A stretch of 64,000 nucleotides of DNA from positions 1 to 64,000 of the forward strand of contig CAYNJT010000005.1 of the NCBI GenBank assembly GCA_964397625.1. The letters are read 5' to 3'. The position numbers were made by a program, and so were the translations under genes. This stretch comes from Leptolinea sp964397625 (GTDB taxonomy: Bacteria; Chloroflexota; Anaerolineae; Anaerolineales; Anaerolineaceae). Below are positions 1 to 7,134 of this stretch, in pieces. Under the pieces are notes generated by a model, which was not told the DNA's origin, did not search any database, and worked only from the letters and a program-made list of their open reading frames with translations. Positions within the stretch are counted from its first letter, which is position 1. Every line of letters starts with the position of its first letter.

Positions 1-164
1 GCCAGTTGTATGGTGTATGGGGAAAGAAAAAATTCATGGGAAAAGAATATGATGGCGTTTTCAGAACATCATTCTTAATAAATGCCAATGGCAAAATTAT
101 GAAGGTTTATGAAAATGTGAAACCAGCGGATCATAGTGCTGAAGTTATCGCGGACACAAAATGA
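1..164 (+). CDS. Peroxiredoxin (BCP/PrxQ type), C-terminal fragment
   Basis: The window opens inside this gene; only about 53 C-terminal residues are visible. They contain the YGVWGKKKF block, a conserved Arg-x-Ser-Phe-Leu strand (RTSFLINANGKI) and a KVYENVKPADHSAEVI tail. This is the usual end of thioredoxin-fold peroxiredoxins of the bacterioferritin-comigratory protein type, which reduce peroxides and alkyl hydroperoxides. The peroxidatic cysteine lies upstream of the window, so it cannot be said whether it is Cys or Sec. The gene ends just before a strong bidirectional terminator. Family assignment is fairly secure from the tail; subtype is inference. Confidence 0.75.
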   Translation, partial: QLYGVWGKKKFMGKEYDGVFRTSFLINANGKIMKVYENVKPADHSAEVIADTK

Positions 165-205
165 AAAAAAGCTGGTCGGAGCAACCACTCCGACCAGCTT
201 TTTTT
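165..205. terminator. Bidirectional intrinsic terminator
   Basis: The arms AAAAAAGCTGGTCGGAG and CTCCGACCAGCTTTTTT form a perfect stem with a six-base loop (CAACCA). A-tract and T-tract flank it, so it can terminate the peroxiredoxin gene on the plus strand and the deaminase gene ending at 207 on the minus strand. Confidence 0.93.
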
Positions 206-206
206 C

Positions 207-1592
207 TTATCTGTTTAATAATCGGGCAGACGCTTTGTTGTGTTTTTCAATCAACCTGCCGGTATCGAGAGTCGCCAAATTCCCGTGATCCACGACTTTT
301 TTCCCCTGAACAAAGCTGAAATCAACATTTTGGGGAGCGCAGAAAACCAGGGCAGCTACCGGATCGTGTTGGGCACCTGCGTAGGTCAGTTTATCCAGTT
401 TAATGGCAATGAAATCAGCGCATTTTCCAGCCTCAAGAGATCCGATATCTTTCCGGCCAAGAACAGCCGCGCCACCGCGCGTTGCCAGTTCAAGCGCCTG
501 GCGTCCGGTCATCAATGGGGGAACTTTATCCGCTGAAAGTGAGAATCCTTCAATGCCAGACCTCACTCGGGCCAGAAGAAGTGCCTGACGGGCTTCTCCC
601 AACATGTGAGATCCATCGTTGCTGGCTGACCCATCCACACCCAATCCAAGTTTGACTCCAGCAGCCATGTATTCGCGTACAGGGGCGATCCCACTGGCCA
701 GACGCATATTTGAGGAAGGGCAGTGAGCCACACCACAGCCTTCTTTCGCGTAGACACCAATCTCATCCTTGCTAACATACACCGAATGAGCGTACCAGAC
801 ATCCGGCCCAACCCAATCTACAGACTGCATATACCCGACAGGACGGTACCCGAACATCTTCTGGCAAAACGCTTCTTCATCCTGGGTCTCTGCAAGGTGT
901 GTGTGCAGATGAACCCCGTAGTGGCGAGCCATTCTGGCGCTTTCGCGCATTAAACCGCTGGTCACGCTGAAAGGCGAGCAGGGGGCAAGCACGATCTGCA
1001 GCATGGAGCCGGGTTTTGGATCATGGTAGGTTTCAATTAACCGCTGACTGTCGCGAAGGATATTCTCTTCTGAATCCACCACGCTGTCAGGGGGAAGGCC
1101 GCCTTTGCTTTCACCCAGAGACATTGAACCGCGCGAGGCATGCAGGCGAATACCCACTTCTTTTCCGGCGGCTATTTCATCGTCTAATCGCGAACCATTC
1201 GGGAAGAGGTAAAGATGATCCGAAGCTGTGGTACAACCTGATAAAGCTAATTCGGCCATGGCTGTTTCTGCGGAAATGAACACATCCTCCGGGTTCATCC
1301 GCGCCCAAATAGGGTAGAGAGTTTTCAACCAGTTGAAGAGATTGGCATCCTGCGCGGCAGGTATAGCCCGTGTCAGGGTTTGATAAAAGTGGTGATGTGT
1401 GTTAATCAGACCAGGAAGCACGACATAACCGGAGAGATCAACCACTTCATCGGCAGAAGCGGGAAGGTCTTTTTCATTTCCAACATCGCGGATAAACCCA
1501 TCTTCACAATAGAATCCGCCGCCTTTTATTTCACGCCGGTTTTCATCCATTGTTACCAGAACTTCAGCATTTTTTACCAAAAGAGAGGTCAT
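207..1592 (-). CDS. 8-oxoguanine deaminase-type amidohydrolase
   Basis: A 461-aa metal-dependent amidohydrolase of the AtzA/TRZ subgroup. Visible metal and catalytic elements are the NTHHHF motif (about residues 64-69), HLHTHLAET, a YAHSVY histidine and the GLGVDGSASND aspartate. The CPSSNMRLASG block and overall pattern fit 8-oxoguanine or guanine deaminases, which convert 8-oxoguanine to urate or guanine to xanthine. It is the second gene of an operon with folD (15-nt gap, with GAGGG before the ATG) and ends at a bidirectional terminator. Purine context (adenine deaminase and BMP transporter 12 kb away) supports a salvage or catabolic role. Exact substrate, 8-oxoguanine versus guanine or another aminated ring, is inference. 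Confidence 0.85.
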   Translation of the reverse strand: MTSLLVKNAEVLVTMDENRREIKGGGFYCEDGFIRDVGNEKDLPASADEVVDLSGYVVLPGLINTHHHFYQTLTRAIPAAQDANLFNWLKTLYPIWARMNPEDVFISAETAMAELALSGCTTASDHLYLFPNGSRLDDEIAAGKEVGIRLHASRGSMSLGESKGGLPPDSVVDSEENILRDSQRLIETYHDPKPGSMLQIVLAPCSPFSVTSGLMRESARMARHYGVHLHTHLAETQDEEAFCQKMFGYRPVGYMQSVDWVGPDVWYAHSVYVSKDEIGVYAKEGCGVAHCPSSNMRLASGIAPVREYMAAGVKLGLGVDGSASNDGSHMLGEARQALLLARVRSGIEGFSLSADKVPPLMTGRQALELATRGGAAVLGRKDIGSLEAGKCADFIAIKLDKLTYAGAQHDPVAALVFCAPQNVDFSFVQGKKVVDHGNLATLDTGRLIEKHNKASARLLNR

Positions 1593-1607
1593 GGTATATT
1601 GCCCTCG

Positions 1608-2486
1608 TTATCCATTAGCCATTTTTGCGGCATTGAGTGTGCTTCTGATCAACATAGCGATTGTCATCGGTCCCACACCTCCGGGGACAGGAGTAATGGC
1701 TCCAGCCACTTCAAGGGCTTCCGCATAATTCACATCGCCTACGAGACGATACCCTTTAGACCTGGTTGGATCAACCACATGGTTAATACCCACATCTATG
1801 ACAACCGCTCCAGGTTTAATCCAATCACCCCGAACCATCTCGGGGCGACCAACTGCCGCAACGAGTATGTCTGCCTGGCGGATAATGCCAGGTAGGTCTG
1901 TAGATTTGGAATGGCAGATAGTAACTGTAGCGTTCGCCCTGAGTAACAATAATGAAACCGGCATTCCAACTATATTGGACCTTCCGAGAATAACTGCGTT
2001 TTTTCCTTCAATTTTGGGAACGAACTTTTCAAGCATCACCATACAACCGGCCGGGGTGCATGGAACAAAAAGAGGTTCGCGTCCTTTTTGCGCAAGTCGT
2101 CCGATATTAATTGGATGAAATCCATCTACATCCTTTTCCAAACTTATCATACTTAAAACGCCTTCCTCATCCAGCCCTTTGGGAAGGGGGAGCTGTACCA
2201 GAATACCATGTACCCTGGGGTCATCGTTTAGTTTCTTAACTAAATCCTGGACTTCCTGCTGATTTGCATTCGCGGGCAATTCGTGTCCAAAAGAGACAAT
2301 ACCAGCTTCGGCGCAGGCTTTGTGTTTGGAGCGAACATAATCGTGTGAGGCGGGGTCGTCACCTACCAGAATGGTTGCCAGACCTGGTTGTGATTTTCCA
2401 GATTGAATTCGTTCAGTAATTTCTTTTGCCACATCCGCTCTGATTTGTTTGGCGATTTCCGTACCGTTGATAATCGACGCAGGCAT
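1608..2486 (-). CDS. folD: Bifunctional methylenetetrahydrofolate dehydrogenase / methenyltetrahydrofolate cyclohydrolase
   Basis: A 292-aa cytosolic FolD, interconverting 5,10-methylene-, 5,10-methenyl- and 10-formyl-tetrahydrofolate with NADP(H). Visible are the substrate-side block VGDDPASHDYVRSKHKAC with the catalytic lysine, VQLPLPKGLDEE, the DVDGFHPINIGRL block, the Rossmann GRSNIVGMP and the C-terminal TPVPGGVGPMTIAML. The ATG at 2486 is chosen because GGAGG lies seven bases upstream; the upstream TTG would overlap that site. Length is normal (about 285). Co-transcription with the purine deaminase could reflect one-carbon units released from, or needed for, purines; that link is inference. 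Confidence 0.97.
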   Translation of the reverse strand: MPASIINGTEIAKQIRADVAKEITERIQSGKSQPGLATILVGDDPASHDYVRSKHKACAEAGIVSFGHELPANANQQEVQDLVKKLNDDPRVHGILVQLPLPKGLDEEGVLSMISLEKDVDGFHPINIGRLAQKGREPLFVPCTPAGCMVMLEKFVPKIEGKNAVILGRSNIVGMPVSLLLLRANATVTICHSKSTDLPGIIRQADILVAAVGRPEMVRGDWIKPGAVVIDVGINHVVDPTRSKGYRLVGDVNYAEALEVAGAITPVPGGVGPMTIAMLIRSTLNAAKMANG

Positions 2487-2513
2487 ATCATCCTCCAAAC
2501 GAAATGATTGAGT

Positions 2514-2561
2514 AATTCTATATAGAATTATACAGACGGTAAATTAATCCCAAATGGGATT
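2514..2561 (-). promoter_or_regulatory. folD-deaminase promoter with two palindromes
   Basis: On the minus strand TATAAT (2527-2532) is a good -10, with only a weak -35 (ATTTGG, spacer 17). It overlaps a perfect 16-nt palindrome, AATTCTATATAGAATT (2514-2529). A second inverted repeat, AATCCCA-AA-TGGGATT (2546-2561), covers the -35 region. The arrangement suggests operator control; no regulator can be named. Confidence 0.5.
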
Positions 2562-2583
2562 TCATCCATATATTGACCACTCT

Positions 2584-2616
2584 TTGAAGGAATAATGTCA
2601 TAACTTCCAGTATAAT
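2584..2616 (+). promoter_or_regulatory. Possible promoter of the UDP-glucose dehydrogenase gene
   Basis: A consensus -10 TATAAT sits at 2611-2616, 20 bases before the start codon. The only -35-like hexamer is TTGAAG at 2584-2589 with a long 21-nt spacer, so the -35 assignment is weak. GGAGG at 2626-2630 is the ribosome binding site. Confidence 0.5.
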
Positions 2617-2636
2617 TTACGTTTCGGAGGGTAAAA

Positions 2637-3938
2637 ATGAGCAAAATTTGCGTCGTTGGTACAGGTTACGTTGGTCTGGTTACAGGTACATGTTTTGCCG
2701 ATCTTGGAAACACGGTAACCTGCCTTGATGTAGATGAGAACCGTATCTCGAAATTGCTGAAAGGAATCATGCCGATCTATGAACCAGGTTTACAGCAACT
2801 GGTTGAACAGAATGTAAAGGCTCAACGTTTAATCTTTACAACAGATTATAAGAAAGCATTATCAGATGTCGAAATTGTATTTATAGCGGTTGGAACTCCA
2901 TCAGGAGTAGATGGAGAGGCCGATTTGCAATATGTTCGACAGGCAGCGGAATCGATTGCCGACCTGGTAGATACAAAAGTGATTGTTGTGAACAAATCAA
3001 CTGTTCCGGTAGGCACGGGTGACTGGGTTGCGGAGGTTATTCAAAAACGTCGCAATGGGCGTCCCCTGGATTTAAATGTGGTTTCCAATCCTGAGTTCCT
3101 GCGCGAAGGATCTGCCATCAATGATTTTATGCAATCAGACCGGGTTGTCCTGGGATCAGAAAACCGAAGCGCGGCAGAGAAGGTAGCCGAGCTGTATTCT
3201 CCATTGCGTTGCCCCATTTTGATCACAGACCTTCGCACGGCTGAGATGATTAAATACGCGTCCAACGCGTTTCTTGCTACCCGGATTTCATTTATCAATG
3301 AAATCGCCAATGTTTGCGAAGAACTGGGCGCTGATGTGAAAGTTGTTGCCCAGGGAATGGGTTTAGACAAACGAATAGGCAGCGCATTTTTAGATGCCGG
3401 TCTTGGGTGGGGAGGCTCCTGCTTCCCGAAAGATGTTAAGGCTCTGGCGCACATGGCTGTGTTACACGGCACACACCCTCAATTATTGCAGGCTGTGATG
3501 GAAATCAACCGGAATCAACGTCGCCGCCTTGTTTATAAGCTACGCAAGGCACTTGGCAGTCTGAATGATAAGAACATTGGTATTCTGGGTATCGCCTTCA
3601 AGCCCAATACGGATGATATTCGTGAGGCGCCTGCTTTGGAAGTGATTCATCTGCTTCAAAATGAAGGCGCGCATATTAAGGCTTACGATCCACAGGCCAT
3701 GGATAATGCCGCCCAATTACTGCCAAAAGTAAAACTCTGTGAAAATCCATATCAGGTAGCGGAAAACGCGGAAGCTCTCATTCTTGTAACAGAATGGAAT
3801 GAGTTTAAACAGATCAACTTTTCGCGCATTAAAGAATTAATGAAAACACCGATCATTGTGGACGGTCGAAATCTTTGGGATCAAGACAGTCTAAAAAAGA
3901 TGGGTTTTGAGTACTATGGTGTGGGAAGGGGAAAATAG
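2637..3938 (+). CDS. ugd: UDP-glucose 6-dehydrogenase
   Basis: A 433-aa UDP-glucose/GDP-mannose dehydrogenase family enzyme. It oxidises UDP-glucose twice with NAD+ to UDP-glucuronate for cell-surface polysaccharides. The N-terminal Rossmann motif GTGYVGLVTG (about 8-17), the linker NKSTVPVGT, the NPEFLREGSAINDF block, the catalytic cysteine in GWGGSCFPKDV (about residue 262) and the C-terminal GIAFKPNTDDIREAPA nucleotide block are all present. Length is typical. It stands alone between its promoter and a terminator; the glycosyltransferases of the island downstream are possible consumers of the sugar nucleotide, by inference. Confidence 0.95.
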   Translation: MSKICVVGTGYVGLVTGTCFADLGNTVTCLDVDENRISKLLKGIMPIYEPGLQQLVEQNVKAQRLIFTTDYKKALSDVEIVFIAVGTPSGVDGEADLQYVRQAAESIADLVDTKVIVVNKSTVPVGTGDWVAEVIQKRRNGRPLDLNVVSNPEFLREGSAINDFMQSDRVVLGSENRSAAEKVAELYSPLRCPILITDLRTAEMIKYASNAFLATRISFINEIANVCEELGADVKVVAQGMGLDKRIGSAFLDAGLGWGGSCFPKDVKALAHMAVLHGTHPQLLQAVMEINRNQRRRLVYKLRKALGSLNDKNIGILGIAFKPNTDDIREAPALEVIHLLQNEGAHIKAYDPQAMDNAAQLLPKVKLCENPYQVAENAEALILVTEWNEFKQINFSRIKELMKTPIIVDGRNLWDQDSLKKMGFEYYGVGRGK

Positions 3939-3956
3939 ACTGTAACAAGTGGAAAA

Positions 3957-3992
3957 TAAAAGCATGCGCCTTGATTGAGCGCATGCTTTTTT
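3957..3992. terminator. Intrinsic terminator (bidirectional)
   Basis: AAAAGCATGCGC and GCGCATGCTTTT pair around a short loop, followed by T residues. It ends the ugd transcript. Read on the minus strand it lies just beyond the 3' end of the 6S-like RNA and could serve as a back-up terminator. Confidence 0.88.
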
Positions 3993-3996
3993 GGTT

Positions 3997-4173
3997 AAAA
4001 AAACCCCGCTGTGCCGATGTGCTGCATAGTTTTGCACCTGCTTGCGCAGGTAGGATCCCGACCCAATAGATCCGCCTTGGCCGAAGCCTATCGCGTCACT
4101 ACTGAAAGATGAAGATCCGTTTAAAAACTGTTGGCGCAAAACCGCAGTTGCAGCATCACGCACACAGCAGGGT
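3997..4173 (-). ncRNA. ssrS: 6S RNA-like regulatory RNA
   Basis: Read on the minus strand, this roughly 177-nt segment folds into a closed rod. The 5' arm CCCTGCTGTG...TGATGCTGCA (4149-4172) pairs with the 3' arm TGCAGCACATCGGCACAGCGGGG (4004-4026), followed by seven T. Inside, GGTTTTGCGCC pairs with GGTGCAAAACT, then a large asymmetric bubble follows. Its 3' side carries a small CCTGC-GCAA-GCAGG hairpin. Beyond are a GGATC/GATCC stem and a GGC-TTCG-GCC cap. GNRA and UUCG loops form only on this strand. Length, central bubble with a 3' hairpin, and a dedicated promoter match 6S RNA, which sequesters housekeeping RNA polymerase. No open reading frame explains the segment. The family assignment rests on architecture and was not checked by covariance search. 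Confidence 0.7.
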
Positions 4174-4179
4174 AATTTC

Positions 4180-4208
4180 CTTATACCACAAACTATTTTT
4201 GATGTATA
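4180..4208 (-). promoter_or_regulatory. Promoter of the 6S-like RNA
   Basis: On the minus strand TATACA (-35, 4203-4208), a 17-nt spacer and TATAAG (-10, 4180-4185) preceded by TGG (extended -10) predict a start near 4173. That is exactly at the first base of the closing stem of the RNA. Confidence 0.72.
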
Positions 4209-4266
4209 GTGGGTTGAATGAGGATTGCAATGATATTGTGATCTGTTTGTATTACAGGAGAAATCT

Positions 4267-4848
4267 TTGAGAACATTCATCGCCATACCTTTTCCCAAAG
4301 AAATCCGCAACTTGCTTGAACTACTGCAAGCGCAATTAAAAACCAAACTGGGAAGCAATGTGAGCTGGACCAATCCAGAATCCATACATCTGACATTAAA
4401 ATTTCTCGGTGAAGTACCAGAAAAACAAATCGCGGATATCTCAAACCGGTTGATTACTATCTGCCGCCTGACATCTTCAATGGAGGTTCTATGCGGTGGA
4501 TTAGGTTGTTTCCCAAATTCCCAAAATCCAAAGGTGATTTGGATGGGAATTCTGGTGGATAAACATATGAAGGAATTGCATTCAAAACTTGATGAGGCTT
4601 GCGAAACCTTAGGATTCCCCAAGGAAGATCGACCATTCTCTCCGCATTTGACACTTGGGCGTGTGAAAGTCAACTTGACAGGAGAGCAGCTTGAATATTT
4701 AAATAAGTTAATTGAGAATGAAAATAAGAAGAAAAAAATTCCGGTTGTCATCAATCAGGTGAATTTATACAAAAGCGAACTACAGAGAAGTGGAGCGAAG
4801 TACACAATTCTTAAAGAGGCACCTTTATTACCGGAATCTTCTTCCTGA
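4267..4848 (+). CDS. thpR: RNA 2',3'-cyclic phosphodiesterase (2H family)
   Basis: A 193-aa 2H phosphoesterase (LigT/ThpR) that hydrolyses 2',3'-cyclic phosphate RNA ends to 2'-phosphates and may ligate 2'-5' RNA. Both catalytic HxTx motifs are visible: HLTL at residues 41-44 and HLTL at 127-130, with the family opener MRTFIAIPFP. The start is a TTG with GGAG a few bases upstream. It lies 40 bases before rsfS on the same strand, so the two are probably co-transcribed. The long minus-strand reading frame opposite it is a shadow. Confidence 0.93.
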   Translation: MRTFIAIPFPKEIRNLLELLQAQLKTKLGSNVSWTNPESIHLTLKFLGEVPEKQIADISNRLITICRLTSSMEVLCGGLGCFPNSQNPKVIWMGILVDKHMKELHSKLDEACETLGFPKEDRPFSPHLTLGRVKVNLTGEQLEYLNKLIENENKKKKIPVVINQVNLYKSELQRSGAKYTILKEAPLLPESSS

Positions 4849-4888
4849 AACTGGGATATACTTCAAGAAATTGAAGGAGAGGTGAATT

Positions 4889-5233
4889 CTGAATACGGTC
4901 GAAATTGCTAAAAAATTGGTTTCAGTTCTGGAAGAGAAAAAAGGCGAAAATATCGTCTTATTGGATGTGTCAGGGGTTGCATCATTTACAGATTTTTTTA
5001 TTTTTTGTAATGGCAACAGTTCAAGGTTATTGCAGGCTCTGGCGGAAACATTGGAGAGAGCGGCAAGAACAGAATTTAGTTTACACTCCAGAGTTGAAGG
5101 TCGGTCTGAAGATGGATGGATACTGCTGGATATGGGGGATATTGTGATTCATCTTTTTGATCCGGATCAACGAAAATATTATGCCCTTGAAGAGCTTTGG
5201 AGCAATGGGAAAGTGGTTGTAAAGTTCCAATAG
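4889..5233 (+). CDS. rsfS: Ribosomal silencing factor RsfS (Iojap family)
   Basis: A 114-aa RsfS, which binds uL14 and blocks joining of ribosomal subunits in starvation. Characteristic blocks are GENIVLLDVSGVASFTDFF, CNGNSSR, the GW-x-LLDMGDIVIHLF strand and YYALEELW. The family's N-terminal helix (TVEIAKKLVSVLEEKKG) is in frame only back to a stop at 4883. The best start is therefore CTG at 4889, nine bases after AAGGAG; the TTG at 4916 would cut the helix and has no Shine-Dalgarno. The nearby GTG at 4882 is out of frame and would reach this frame only if one base were missing. So either an unusual start codon or a single-base error is present. Confidence 0.9.
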   Translation: MNTVEIAKKLVSVLEEKKGENIVLLDVSGVASFTDFFIFCNGNSSRLLQALAETLERAARTEFSLHSRVEGRSEDGWILLDMGDIVIHLFDPDQRKYYALEELWSNGKVVVKFQ

Positions 5234-5279
5234 TTTCCCGGTTTTTGGAAACTTTAAGGAAAAAACGGATTCTTGCCAA

Positions 5280-5307
5280 TTGAAATGTCAGACATCTGAC
5301 GTATAAT
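5280..5307 (+). promoter_or_regulatory. GntR-gene promoter with palindromic operator
   Basis: TTGAAA (5280-5285), a 16-nt spacer and TATAAT (5302-5307) form a strong sigma70-type promoter. The spacer is filled by the inverted repeat GTCAGA-CA-TCTGAC (5287-5300). A site differing by one base lies at the promoter at 21 kb. Binding here would block RNA polymerase, as expected for autoregulation by the GntR protein encoded next. Confidence 0.75.
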
Positions 5308-5314
5308 GATGTTA

Positions 5315-6079
5315 ATGGCAGGCAACACTTCCCCAAAAATACCGCCCATGATACGGGCTCCACGAATAGAACTGGAATCCTCGCTGATCCAGTTGGTGAA
5401 CAATCTTAACTCTGGAGACAGGCTCCCGCCTGAACCGGACTTGGCGCGACAGCTCGGTGTTTCGCGTGCCATGCTGCGTGAGGTTGTAACAGGTCTGGTT
5501 GAACGCGGTATGTTGATTCGCCGACAGGGAATTGGGACTTTTGTCGCCAGTCAAACCCCATTCTTTGATTACGGCCTTGAAGTATTGGAAAGTCTGGATA
5601 GTCTGGCCAGCCGAACGGGAATGGAAACTGAGGTGCGGAATCTTGAAATTTTTTCACGATCGGTCCTTCCAGATGAATTGAAACTGCTTAACCTTGAAAA
5701 CACCCGAGCTGATGTTCTTGAAGTAAGCCGCGTGATTGCTATAAAAAATAAACCGGTTGCGTATCTGGTAGATATCGTTCCTGCTACTTTTCTTACGGAA
5801 GATGAAGTAAAAAGCAGTATTCATGGATCGGTTTATGATCTACTGGCTCAGAAAAAGGATAACGCACTATCTTATTCCAGAACGGATATTATGGCTGTGA
5901 AGGCGGAAGAAGAGCTCGGTAAAAAACTAGCCGTTTCAAATGATGCAGCATTAATCCTGTTAACCGCCCAATTGTTTGCCAGCAACAACCAGGTGGTTGA
6001 TTATTCATTAAGCTACTTTGTTCCCGGGCAATTCAAATTCCATGTGATGCGGCGATTGGGTAGACCAAAAGAGGTCTGA
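5315..6079 (+). CDS. GntR-family transcriptional regulator with UTRA domain
   Basis: About 254 aa. An N-terminal winged helix-turn-helix (LNSGDRLPPEPDLARQLGVSRAMLREVV...RRQGIGTFVA) is followed by a UTRA ligand-binding domain ending in DYSLSYFVPGQFKFHVMRR, the HutC subfamily layout. UTRA domains bind small effectors that release the protein from DNA. The ATG at 5315 is preferred over the two ATGs before it, because those overlap the -10 element. With a start site near 5314 the mRNA would be leaderless; ATG 5348 is an alternative. It heads the catabolic island, 40 nt before the first carbamoyltransferase, and is likely its autoregulated repressor. The effector is unknown; a purine or ureide intermediate is inferred. 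Confidence 0.9.
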   Translation: MAGNTSPKIPPMIRAPRIELESSLIQLVNNLNSGDRLPPEPDLARQLGVSRAMLREVVTGLVERGMLIRRQGIGTFVASQTPFFDYGLEVLESLDSLASRTGMETEVRNLEIFSRSVLPDELKLLNLENTRADVLEVSRVIAIKNKPVAYLVDIVPATFLTEDEVKSSIHGSVYDLLAQKKDNALSYSRTDIMAVKAEEELGKKLAVSNDAALILLTAQLFASNNQVVDYSLSYFVPGQFKFHVMRRLGRPKEV

Positions 6080-6119
6080 CAACCGCTTAAGAAAAATTAA
6101 TATTTTGATGGAGGTAAAA

Positions 6120-7070
6120 ATGCGTAGTTTTGCCGGTCGCGATATTCTCTCTTTGAAGGACTTTGAACGAAACGAGTTCTTCCATGTATTGCAGGTTGCT
6201 GATGAACTGGAGCCCATCGCACGTTCACGCAAGAATGTTGATATGCTCAAGGAAAAAACACTGGTGACTGCATTCTATCAGCCAAGCACCCGCACCCGCC
6301 TGGCCCATGAGGCAGCCATGCATCGCCTTGGCGGCCATGTTACTGGTTTCTCTGATGCCAAAATGACCCGCGCGGGTGACTGGTATCAGGAATCTATTAA
6401 AGACACTGTCAAGATGCTGGAGTTCTATGGCGATGTTATTGTTATGCGTCATTTCCAGCAGGGCGCCCCGCATGAAGCAGCCAAATGGGCTTCAGTACCG
6501 ATCATCAACGGTGGCGATGGTTGGGGTGAACATCCGACCCAGATCCTTACCGACCTGTACACTGTGTTGACAGAAAAAGGCACATTGGATGGCCTCACCT
6601 GGTTATGTGTGGGTGATATGCGCATGCGTACCATGCACTCCATCGCATACGCGTTGACACAGTTTGACGCCAAAGCTATTTTCGTCGCGCCCCCTGAAAT
6701 GTCCATGAAGCCGGAATTTAAAGAAGAATTGAAACAATACAACCTGGACTTCAGCGAAGCTCCTCATGTGGGCGATGTGATTGACCAGGCGGATGTGATT
6801 TTGGTTGAACCCGTTGTCCAGCCGGATTACACAAAATCCCGCCAGGAAGCCGGCGAACATGGTGAAACCCCAGCGAATTACAAGATCACCCGTGACCTGC
6901 TGTTTAACAAAGCCAAGAGTGGTTCCATTCTGCTGCACTCCCTCCCGCGTATGGACGAAATTCCTGCGGATGTGGATATCACCAAACATTCCCGCTACTG
7001 GCAGGAAGCCTACAATGGTGTAGTCATGCGTATGGCGCTGCTTGCTTTGGTTCTGGGCAAGATGGAATAA
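6120..7070 (+). CDS. Aspartate carbamoyltransferase-like enzyme (catabolic context)
   Basis: A 316-aa transcarbamoylase. The carbamoyl-phosphate motif is FYQPSTRTRLAHEAA (about 54-68), followed by HPTQILTDLYTV and a C-terminal LHSLPRMDEIPADVD...YNGVVMRMALL block. The ATCase signature HPLPRxxEI is changed to HSLPRMDEI, and LSFEAA to LAHEAA. These may alter the second-substrate pocket. No pyrimidine biosynthetic gene is nearby. Neighbours are a GntR regulator, a YgeW-like transcarbamoylase and carbamate kinase, so it more likely runs in reverse, releasing carbamoyl phosphate from a ureido compound. GGAGG five bases before ATG 6120 fixes the start. True substrate is unknown; a biosynthetic PyrB cannot be excluded. 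Confidence 0.8.
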   Translation: MRSFAGRDILSLKDFERNEFFHVLQVADELEPIARSRKNVDMLKEKTLVTAFYQPSTRTRLAHEAAMHRLGGHVTGFSDAKMTRAGDWYQESIKDTVKMLEFYGDVIVMRHFQQGAPHEAAKWASVPIINGGDGWGEHPTQILTDLYTVLTEKGTLDGLTWLCVGDMRMRTMHSIAYALTQFDAKAIFVAPPEMSMKPEFKEELKQYNLDFSEAPHVGDVIDQADVILVEPVVQPDYTKSRQEAGEHGETPANYKITRDLLFNKAKSGSILLHSLPRMDEIPADVDITKHSRYWQEAYNGVVMRMALLALVLGKME

Positions 7071-7082
7071 TCAAAACAATTT

Positions 7083-7118
7083 CGGCTGCTGCGAGATTAC
7101 ACAATCTCGCAGCAGCCG
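7083..7118 (+). terminator. Strong intercistronic hairpin
   Basis: A perfect 16-bp stem, CGGCTGCTGCGAGATT with AATCTCGCAGCAGCCG, closed by ACAC, lies just after the carbamoyltransferase stop. There is no T-tract, so it may stabilise the upstream mRNA end or only partly terminate, lowering expression of the membrane genes beyond. Confidence 0.6.
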
Positions 7119-7134
7119 GCTATTGCCTGCATTC

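Noticed and set aside
3891..4754. 287-aa minus-strand reading frame across the ugd end, the 6S-like RNA and thpR
   Set aside because: It is antisense to a clear thpR gene, runs through a structured RNA and a terminator, and its product has no coherent domain pattern.
4905..5147. 80-aa frame overlapping rsfS in another phase
   Set aside because: The RsfS frame has full family motifs; this one is a shifted shadow.
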